From the NCBI GenBank assembly GCA_018238825.1, contig JABCSP010000094.1:1-7985 (forward strand): a stretch of 7,985 bases of DNA. Reading direction: 5' to 3'. Within the stretch, counting starts at the first letter, position 1; every line of letters starts with the position of its first letter. The notes below the pieces were generated by a model, which was not told the DNA's origin, searched no databases, and saw only the letters and a list, made by a program, of their open reading frames with translations. Both the position numbers and the translations under genes were made by a program. Below, one piece after another: positions 1-5,283 of the stretch. Origin of the DNA: Candidatus Thorarchaeota archaeon. GTDB taxonomy: Archaea > Asgardarchaeota > Thorarchaeia > Thorarchaeales > Thorarchaeaceae.

Positions 1-448
1 ATTCAATAGGGGCATCAAACCGGGGAGGGTCAAATCGAATCTTGACTTTCCCGTCTTTAGTTAATTCCTCCACTAGGCGACCATTTGTTATGTTATTGTG
101 TTGCGTCCATACCGTCTTCATAAGTGCCCACTCATCAAGTTCTTCTGGACGCGAAACCTTCTCTGATACCGATTCAACAAGACCAATCCAATCACGAATT
201 ATTCCATCTGACGTGGGGTCACCGGTAGAACGATCTGTTGTCATATCCCATTTGGTTCCTCTATATGTGACGTCGAAATTTATCCAAACCCACACTCCAA
301 TAATTTTAGTTGTAATCCTGCCCCATGGATGACAACCAAACTTTGCATGTGCATACGGATCGTCTTCATAACTTTTTTCTATTCTATCTTTGAGTTGCTT
401 GATCAGGAACTCGTTGAGTTCCGCTGTATCGACTGATTTTTTCTGCAA
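1..448 (-). CDS. Unrecognised Trp-rich protein, 3' end beyond the left edge
   Basis: I read an open frame of 149 codons on the minus strand that continues past position 1. I do not recognise the family. The N-terminal 30 residues are charged and probably helical (LNEFLIKQLKDRIEKSYEDD). They are followed by a segment containing KFGCHPWGR and a hydrophobic beta-like stretch, IIGVWVWINFDVTYRG. Seven Trp residues occur in the visible part (about 42, 53, 55, 67, 87, 107, 114). There is no signal peptide or membrane helix. The start is taken as TTG at 446-448 because an in-frame TGA lies three codons upstream (455-457) and GGTGA (complement of 455-459) sits 6 nt before it; no in-frame ATG is available near the N-terminus. 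The gene follows nadB on the same strand after a gap of 71 bp, so co-transcription is possible, but AT-rich stretches in the gap could be its own promoter. The continuous reading frame and the binding site support a real gene; the function is unknown. Confidence 0.7.
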   Translation of the reverse strand, partial: MQKKSVDTAELNEFLIKQLKDRIEKSYEDDPYAHAKFGCHPWGRITTKIIGVWVWINFDVTYRGTKWDMTTDRSTGDPTSDGIIRDWIGLVESVSEKVSRPEELDEWALMKTVWTQHNNITNGRLVEELTKDGKVKIRFDPPRFDAPIE

Positions 449-519
449 GCATTTTCACCACTTTGATTTATTTATTGAATTCAAGAGGTGCAAGTTTTCT
501 GAATCATGAGCCGCTTATA

Positions 520-2109
520 CTATCTAGGAATCACAGCACTGAACCCTTTACGCAATATCGTATCAACAATCTCGTCAGATTCGTTTGGAAAATCCTTGGT
601 ATAATGTGCGCCGCGACTTTCCGTTCTCATCCTTGCCATCTTGATAATCAACTCTGCAACAAGTGCAATATTTCTTAGTTCAACTAGATCAGGCGTGATA
701 TGGAAATCCCAATAGAATTGATCTATCTCCCGCATTAAGAAGCTAATTCGGTTTCTTGCGCGGATGAGCCTCTTATTAGAACGAACTATTCCCACATAGT
801 TACTCATGATTCTGCGTATCTCATCCCAGACGTGAGAGATCACAACTAATTCATCGGGGTCAGTTGCATCGCCGGTATCCCATGGAGGGATGACTACAGC
901 GGGAAACTCTTCTTTGATGTGCTCAATAGCGACAATAGATGCATTATGTGCTATAACTGTTGCTTCAAGTAATGAGTTGGAAGCAAGTCTGTTCGCACCA
1001 TGAAAACCAGTACAAGCAGTTTCACCAATAGCAAATAAACCGTCAACATCAGTTCTTCCATTGATATCAACTTTGACTCCACCCATTATGAAATGTGCAG
1101 CAGGAACAACAGGAATTGGCTCTTTCGTGATATCAATACCCGCTTCAAGACAACCTTCGTAAATCTGTGGGAATCTATCTTTGATAAAATCAGAGTCTTT
1201 GAAGGTGATATCAAGCCACATGTGGTCAGCGCCAGTTTTCTTGAGTTCGTTGTCAATTGCTCTAGCAACAACATCACGAGGTGCTAACTCTGCATCTTTG
1301 TGGTAGTCTGGCATAAACCGAACACCATCAGGACCCAGGAGCAGTGCACCCTCTCCCCGGAGTGCTTCGGAAATCAGCAAGGCTCTCTGTTTATGGTGAT
1401 ATAATAGAGTTGGATGGAACTGAACCAGTTCCAAATTCATTATACTAGCACCAGCACGGAAAGCCATCGCAATTCCATCGCCAGTGGCTACATCGGGATT
1501 GCTTGTATAGAGAAAGACTCTCCCAGCACCACCAGTGGCAAGAACTGTAACTTTTGAAGCGAAATGCTCAATCTCATTTGTATTGTTATCAAGGACATAT
1601 GCACCGTACGCTCTGTTATTTCTTACATAGAGATTTACAGCCATGTGGTTTTCAAAAACGGTAACATTCTCAGCACATTCAATTCGCTTTACAAGTGCAA
1701 GTTCAATGTCCTCACCGGTGTGGTCCTTCACATGAAGAACTCTTCTTTTACTATGACCCCCTTCTAAACCCAGTTCATAGCCAGTTTCTTCCTCACCACA
1801 AAAATCAACGCCTAAATTCACGAGTTCACGAATTCGTTCGGGGCCATCTCGAACTATACTTTCAACCACATCAGGATGACATAGATTATCGCCAACACGA
1901 ATTGTATCCTGAATGTGTAGATCTATTGAATCTTCAGGGGACACAACTGCGGCAATTCCACCTTGAGCTCTGACGGTTGAAGACTCTGTCATTCGACCTT
2001 TGGTGATTATATGGACAGAACCATGCTTCGCAGCCTTCAAAGCAAATAGCAGACCTGAAAGACCGCTACCAATAACAAGGAAATCCGATGAATACACACT
2101 GTTTGCCAT
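520..2109 (-). CDS. nadB: L-aspartate oxidase (NadB)
   Basis: This flavoprotein oxidises L-aspartate to iminoaspartate, which quinolinate synthase NadA uses in de novo NAD synthesis. It is expected in the cytosol and can use oxygen or fumarate as electron acceptor. Counting from the ATG, the N-terminal FAD-binding motif VIGSGLSG is at about 12-19 and RAQGGIAAV at 47-55. LEGGHSKRRVLH at 115-126 carries the EGGHS signature that separates aspartate oxidase from succinate dehydrogenase and fumarate reductase flavoproteins. Next come QFHPT (about 230-234), EALRGEGA, ELAPRDVVARAI (R279), HFIMGGV (H339), and the FAD-binding GETACTGFHGANRLASNSLLEA (about 362-383). The C-terminal helical domain ends with the typical ESRGAHY. 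The length, 529 aa, is normal. An in-frame GTG at 2130 would add seven residues. I prefer ATG at 2109 because the FAD motif then lies at the usual distance from the N-terminus and GAGG (complement of 2119-2122) is 9 nt upstream. nadA and nadC are not in the window. Confidence 0.96.
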   Translation of the reverse strand: MANSVYSSDFLVIGSGLSGLLFALKAAKHGSVHIITKGRMTESSTVRAQGGIAAVVSPEDSIDLHIQDTIRVGDNLCHPDVVESIVRDGPERIRELVNLGVDFCGEEETGYELGLEGGHSKRRVLHVKDHTGEDIELALVKRIECAENVTVFENHMAVNLYVRNNRAYGAYVLDNNTNEIEHFASKVTVLATGGAGRVFLYTSNPDVATGDGIAMAFRAGASIMNLELVQFHPTLLYHHKQRALLISEALRGEGALLLGPDGVRFMPDYHKDAELAPRDVVARAIDNELKKTGADHMWLDITFKDSDFIKDRFPQIYEGCLEAGIDITKEPIPVVPAAHFIMGGVKVDINGRTDVDGLFAIGETACTGFHGANRLASNSLLEATVIAHNASIVAIEHIKEEFPAVVIPPWDTGDATDPDELVVISHVWDEIRRIMSNYVGIVRSNKRLIRARNRISFLMREIDQFYWDFHITPDLVELRNIALVAELIIKMARMRTESRGAHYTKDFPNESDEIVDTILRKGFSAVIPR

Positions 2110-2219
2110 CCTGAAAGGCCTCGTAATCACTTCATTGTCTTGTGTTCATAAGGCTTCTTAAAATTTATAGAAAGATATTAACATCATGAAATCTAGGTTT
2201 TTTCAAGGTAGAAACTGGA
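2110..2219. promoter_or_regulatory. Divergent promoter region between nadB and the zinc-finger gene
   Basis: The two genes diverge across about 110 bp. The run CTTAAAATTTATAG near 2157-2170 reads as a TATA-like box on both strands (minus strand CTATAAATTTTAAG). On the minus strand it would place the nadB transcript start about 25-30 nt downstream, near 2135-2140, leaving a short leader before ATG 2109. On the plus strand the same run, or AAAGATATTAAC at 2171-2182, could serve the gene at 2220. The spacing fits archaeal promoters; the actual start sites are inferred. Confidence 0.5.
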
Positions 2220-2918
2220 ATGACAACATGTGAGGAGTGTATACGTTTCGGGTATACTAAGACAAATCAAGAATCAAATCCTTGTGCTCTATGTGGCGAG
2301 TTACGATGCGAGGACCATATGATCTGGGTTCCAGCCCACGAGTTAGAGAAACCATTTGAAGAGGCTGAAGCAATAATTGACCTGATTAAGCATGGAAAAG
2401 TCAGTGGATACTACGGATTTTGTGGGAGATCGTCACACGTCCCAAGGGGGCTTCCAATTCGACATGGCAAGGGAAAGGAAGGAGGAAAGGTCGTTCACCC
2501 AATCCTTGACCATGAAAAGAAACCTGGTTTAGAGAGTTTCAGAGCGTGGGAAATTGGAGCTATCGAGAATGGATTTGAAACACCTTGGGAAGTGAAACGA
2601 TATGCTCTATCCTGCTCACTTGCTCCTGTTATGGCCCTGATTGCAACTATGTATCAAAGTGGTAAAGACCCTTCTTCATTCTTGGAGAGTCTGTTTAATT
2701 CTGCATTCAAAACCTTTGCAAACAAAAAGTCCATCTTCTTCTTGGAAAATTGGGACAAGTTCGTCAAAACAACCGGCCCAAACCCATCAAAAGAAGACTT
2801 GTTTAGCTATGCATGTTCTAGATGTGCTGTGATCCCATGTATGAATAGACAGGCTCCATTCTACGACAAGAAGATGTTTCGAAAACTAGTAAAAACGCCA
2901 GAGCTCCTTGAACAATAA
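2220..2918 (+). CDS. Protein with N-terminal AN1/B-box-like zinc finger and C-terminal Cys cluster
   Basis: The 232-aa product is not a family I can name. The N-terminus carries a probable zinc-binding module: C4-x2-C7, then C22-x2-C25-x4-C30-x2-H33-x6-H40. This spacing resembles AN1-type or B-box fingers, though the last Cys of classic AN1 is missing. The middle (about 45-125) holds HGKVSGYYGFCGRSSH and a basic, Gly-rich RHGKGKEGGK, then an aromatic PWEVKRYALSC segment. A mainly hydrophobic helix (SLAPVMALIATMY, 133-145) follows; it is too short and isolated to call a membrane anchor. Near the C-terminus a second cluster, C199-x2-C202-x4-C207, could bind another metal. The ATG at 2220 is the only sensible start, since the finger begins at residue 4. 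Its ribosome binding site is weak (AAGGTAG at 2205-2211). The gene lies just ahead of, and on the same strand as, the longin-like gene. Zinc binding is inferred from spacing; a role in protein or nucleic-acid binding would be a guess. Confidence 0.85.
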   Translation: MTTCEECIRFGYTKTNQESNPCALCGELRCEDHMIWVPAHELEKPFEEAEAIIDLIKHGKVSGYYGFCGRSSHVPRGLPIRHGKGKEGGKVVHPILDHEKKPGLESFRAWEIGAIENGFETPWEVKRYALSCSLAPVMALIATMYQSGKDPSSFLESLFNSAFKTFANKKSIFFLENWDKFVKTTGPNPSKEDLFSYACSRCAVIPCMNRQAPFYDKKMFRKLVKTPELLEQ

Positions 2919-2947
2919 ACTTCCATAATCTGCCATCTCAAATAGCA

Positions 2948-2977
2948 TTAAAAGTGCTTAAAAGTGCTTAAAAGCGC
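2948..2977 (+). repeat. Three tandem copies of the decamer TTAAAAGTGC
   Basis: TTAAAAGTGC occurs at 2948-2957 and 2958-2967, and as TTAAAAGCGC at 2968-2977, with one changed base in the third copy. Each unit contains TTAAAAG, which resembles an archaeal TATA box, and the period is one helical turn. A short dyad, AGCG-C-CGCT, abuts the array at 2973-2981. The array ends 27 bp before the ATG of the longin-like gene, so the first two copies are at a suitable distance to direct transcription start just ahead of that gene. Confidence 0.85.
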
Positions 2978-2993
2978 CGCTCACCCAATGTGT

Positions 2994-2998
2994 GTGAT
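2994..2998 (+). promoter_or_regulatory. Ribosome binding site deciding the start of the longin-like gene
   Basis: GTGAT matches the 3' part of the archaeal consensus GGAGGTGAT and lies 6 nt before ATG 3005. It would be inside the coding region if the upstream in-frame GTG at 2990 were used, so it favours the ATG. Confidence 0.5.
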
Positions 2999-3004
2999 AG
3001 TATT

Positions 3005-3880
3005 ATGGACATCGAAGGTGTAGTGATATTCGAAGCGGATTCTGGTGTACCACTTTATTCAAAGATGAAAGGAAAGACAGATCCCACACTCTTCTCCAGT
3101 TTTGTGAGTGCAATAGGACACTTTGCCAAGCAAATGAAACTTGGTGGACTCTCATCATTCACAACTGAAGAGAAGGTCATATATCTTGCACCAAGAGACA
3201 AGACCATCACTGTGCTAATTGCACCTAAAAAGAAGGAGCATCAAGAAGCATACTCTCTTGCTAATGAATTGGGCAGAAAATTCGAAGAAAGGCGATATAT
3301 CGCAACTACACCTCAATCTGACGACTATGATGATTTTGAAGAGATTGCGGACGAGTTTCTAAAGAAAATTCAAAATCCATTTGTGAGTCAAGTTTCAAGT
3401 TTCGTTCATGAAAAGTATGGTGGCGAGATTTCTATTGAAGCAAGACTTTTCAAACGAGATGGTGGTCAGGGGGTTGTTGATATCCTTATTGACACTAGCT
3501 CGAAAGAAGATGGTTCTATTAATGGAGGTAGTCTTTTTGGCACCCACTACATCTTTGTTAATGTAACAGAGGGAACTTTAGGAAGAATACAATTGATTGA
3601 CTTTATGGATTCCCTAGAACGATTTGGTGTGAGGTTCATGTTTAAAGACGAATTTATCTTTAGACCGTACTTCCCATCAAGAGCTGTGTTAGTTGCAAGA
3701 AACTTTGATCAAGGTGCACTTCAGTTCTTAGAGCGTTATACTAAGAAAGGGAAGACCTTCGTTGACGGAACTCACATCTATGCAGGTCTCAAAATGAAAG
3801 ATATTCCAAAGGATACTCGCTGTTTTGTAGACCTTTGGCAATGGCGCGATGATGCTCCTCCAGAAAGGGTTCAACTGTGA
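3005..3880 (+). CDS. Longin-like domain protein with unrecognised C-terminal domain
   Basis: The first ~95 residues of this 291-aa protein read like a longin / adaptor-small-subunit fold. A strand IEGVVIFEADSGVPLYSK starts at the N-terminus. The phrase DPTLFSSFVSAIGHFAKQM (about 26-44) matches the usual 'D..L.sgflsAi..f..e' helix. Strands LSSFTTEEKVIYLAP and TITVLIAP follow, then a closing helix (EAYSLANELGRKFEER). An acidic linker (SDDYDDFEEIADEF, about 105-118) leads to a C-terminal part (about 125-291) that I do not recognise; it contains KYGGEISIEARLF, a Gly-rich turn near 174-179 and several aromatic strands, ending in CFVDLWQWRDD. There is no signal peptide or membrane helix. Longin domains in archaea are best known from Asgard lineages, where they are proposed regulators or partners of small GTPases; no GTPase is visible here. 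ATG 3005 is preferred over GTG 2990 because of the binding site and because the domain then begins at residue 2. The fold call is from pattern memory and moderate. Confidence 0.82.
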   Translation: MDIEGVVIFEADSGVPLYSKMKGKTDPTLFSSFVSAIGHFAKQMKLGGLSSFTTEEKVIYLAPRDKTITVLIAPKKKEHQEAYSLANELGRKFEERRYIATTPQSDDYDDFEEIADEFLKKIQNPFVSQVSSFVHEKYGGEISIEARLFKRDGGQGVVDILIDTSSKEDGSINGGSLFGTHYIFVNVTEGTLGRIQLIDFMDSLERFGVRFMFKDEFIFRPYFPSRAVLVARNFDQGALQFLERYTKKGKTFVDGTHIYAGLKMKDIPKDTRCFVDLWQWRDDAPPERVQL

Positions 3881-4016
3881 TTTATCGCGCATTATTAGTT
3901 GGATGAATTTGTCTATCACTATCCATCGAGGACCGACTAGAAATTTGTTGACGGATTATCGCAGTTGTAATGATAAAATCTATTTTTAATACTTACTAAG
4001 TTCATAAGAAAAATTG

Positions 4017-4026
4017 TTATATGTAA
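4017..4026 (+). promoter_or_regulatory. Candidate TATA box of the small four-Cys protein gene
   Basis: TTATATGTAA is an AT-rich box whose centre is about 26 bp before position 4047, which would give a leader of about 19 nt containing the ribosome binding site. A second AT-rich run, TATTTTTAA at 3981-3989, is an alternative. The 185 bp between the longin-like gene and this one show nothing else that I can interpret. Confidence 0.3.
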
Positions 4027-4065
4027 AGTGAATAAGGATACACAACACCCATTGAGATGATTATC

Positions 4066-4284
4066 ATGTCCGATTGTGAAAAACTTGCCACATGTGCCTT
4101 CCATAAAAAGTATGAATCCATTGCAGCTTCAACAATAAAAAGATTGATTGATATGTATTGTACCGGCGATAATTCAGAAAAGTGCCTGCGAAAGCAATTC
4201 ATAGAAAAAACAGGCGAAGACCCACCAGTTTCGATGATGCCAAATGGTATTGATGCAGAATCCGGGAGAAAGGTTGATTTCTAG
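4066..4284 (+). CDS. Small four-cysteine protein (YC..C-type), function unknown
   Basis: This 72-aa protein has the pattern C4-x5-C10-x-F-H, a central amphipathic helix (ESIAASTIKRLIDMYC), then Y31-C32-x7-C40-x-R and a tail ending near PPVSMMPNG. I recall similar small proteins, or domains attached to signalling proteins, in anaerobic bacteria and archaea, with an early C-x5-C-xF, a YC, a later C.R and a 'P..l.PN' ending. I know no established function. The four Cys could bind a metal, but that is inference. The start is ATG 4066 rather than ATG 4057: GAGATGAT at 4054-4061, one mismatch from GAGGTGAT, ends 4 nt before 4066 and would overlap the earlier ATG. The gene converges on the transporter gene, with 13 bp between the stop codons. 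Confidence 0.8.
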   Translation: MSDCEKLATCAFHKKYESIAASTIKRLIDMYCTGDNSEKCLRKQFIEKTGEDPPVSMMPNGIDAESGRKVDF

Positions 4285-4295
4285 AGTTCATCACA

Positions 4296-4316
4296 TTTTA
4301 TTCAAGAGTTTTTTCA
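4296..4316 (+). terminator. Possible T-rich terminator for the small four-Cys gene
   Basis: Just after the stop at 4284 the plus strand has TTTTATT and then TTTTTT (4309-4314), which fits the U-rich release sites used by archaeal RNA polymerase. It lies within the 3' end of the convergent transporter gene. There is no hairpin; the call rests on base composition and position. Confidence 0.3.
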
Positions 4317-5233
4317 GCAAGGCTCAATTCATCAGTTTCCTTCACACCAGCAAATCGAACAAGCGCCACACCAATTATTGCAGTAATACCAGCAAGTAAG
4401 GTGATAATTTCTGGAGGTTCACCAAGTACAAAATCACCAGCTATGCTGACAAATGGTATGAGAAAGAGAAACGAAGATGCCTTAGGAGCTCCTATGGTTT
4501 CAACAGCAGTGAAATATAGAACATATGCTAAACCAGAGGCCAATACACCGGAAAAGAGTAATCCAAGAATCGACCAAGCATCAAAGATTAGAATCAGTGT
4601 TGTTCCCTCTAATAACAATAGAAAGATGAATGGAAGAATCATAACTGAAGATACAGCGTGCTTTATTGTCATAACAAAGTATCTGTTTGCTCCCTCAAGA
4701 TAGTGAAGCGTGATAGTGTAAGCTCCCCATGCGAACATAGCAATTAGTGAAAATATGATTCCGAGTTCCAGACCCGGTGAAATGACCCAGGAATTCCATA
4801 GGAAAACTAGCCCACCAATTAAACCAAGAAGGAAACCAAAGACCTTCAGTGGCGTTAAACGCTCTTTGAAATAGTACACACCATAGATCAGAACAAGAAT
4901 GGGACATAGATTCACAATTATTGAGCCTGTACCTGAGGTAACAAATTCAACGCTCATATGCAAGGACATTACAAAGATAGCTGAAGCAAAAGCGCTCAGA
5001 AGAAGCATCTTCTTGTATGGTGCAATCTCTTTGAAAATCACATTCAGACCCTGTTTCTTGTAGGCTATCACTGCAATCATAGTGAATGTGCCGATAATGT
5101 ATCTGAAGAGCGCGTAGAGAATACCTGAAACCCGAATAGGATCAATTCCTGATAGGAATCGAGCTATCACGAAATTTATTCCCCAGAGAAGAATAACAGT
5201 AGCCAACATCAGGTAGGGTCTTCGAGATGACAC
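4298..5233 (-). CDS. EamA/DMT-family ten-helix transporter
   Basis: This 311-aa membrane protein has the layout of drug/metabolite transporters: two EamA repeats of five helices each. Hydrophobic segments lie at about 7-27, 36-58, 75-97, 100-122, 130-146, 156-178, 187-209, 219-242, 251-269 and 275-295. Typical EamA features include LLWGINFVIAR in helix 1, a PILVLIYGVYYFKERLTPLKVFGFLLGLIGG block at the end of repeat 1 (conserved 'E+l...+..G..lG..Gv'), FAWGAYTI opening repeat 2, and the matching SFLFLIPFVSIAGDFVLGEPPE near the end. Members export or import amino acids, nucleotide sugars, purines and other small metabolites; the substrate cannot be told. The first in-frame start is GTG 5233 with only a weak upstream GAGA; ATG 5209 would trim the cytosolic tail by eight residues. 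The gene follows the glycosidase-like gene by 50 bp on the same strand, which suggests one transcript. Confidence 0.93.
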   Translation of the reverse strand: MSSRRPYLMLATVILLWGINFVIARFLSGIDPIRVSGILYALFRYIIGTFTMIAVIAYKKQGLNVIFKEIAPYKKMLLLSAFASAIFVMSLHMSVEFVTSGTGSIIVNLCPILVLIYGVYYFKERLTPLKVFGFLLGLIGGLVFLWNSWVISPGLELGIIFSLIAMFAWGAYTITLHYLEGANRYFVMTIKHAVSSVMILPFIFLLLLEGTTLILIFDAWSILGLLFSGVLASGLAYVLYFTAVETIGAPKASSFLFLIPFVSIAGDFVLGEPPEIITLLAGITAIIGVALVRFAGVKETDELSLAEKTLE

Positions 5234-5283
5234 AATTTCTCAGGAGATGGCTACTACTTAGAGATAGTGATTGTGGTACTATT

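Noticed and set aside
42..332. Plus-strand open frame of 96 codons at the left edge
   Set aside because: It lies opposite the Trp-rich minus-strand gene, has no good binding site and a low-complexity Ser-rich translation. The minus-strand frame has a start, a binding site and a protein-like composition.
463..678. Plus-strand open frame of 71 codons overlapping the end of nadB
   Set aside because: Most of it is the antisense of the conserved nadB C-terminus; no family features are seen.
2110..2130. Extension of nadB to the upstream GTG
   Set aside because: It adds seven residues ahead of the usual N-terminus and lacks an upstream binding site, whereas ATG 2109 has GAGG at acceptable spacing.
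2948..2977. Tandem decamers as a CRISPR array or transposon end
   Set aside because: The units are 10 bp with no spacers and there are no cas or transposase genes; promoter elements fit better.
4401..4703. Plus-strand open frame of 100 codons within the transporter gene
   Set aside because: It is antisense to conserved membrane helices of the EamA protein and has no binding site.
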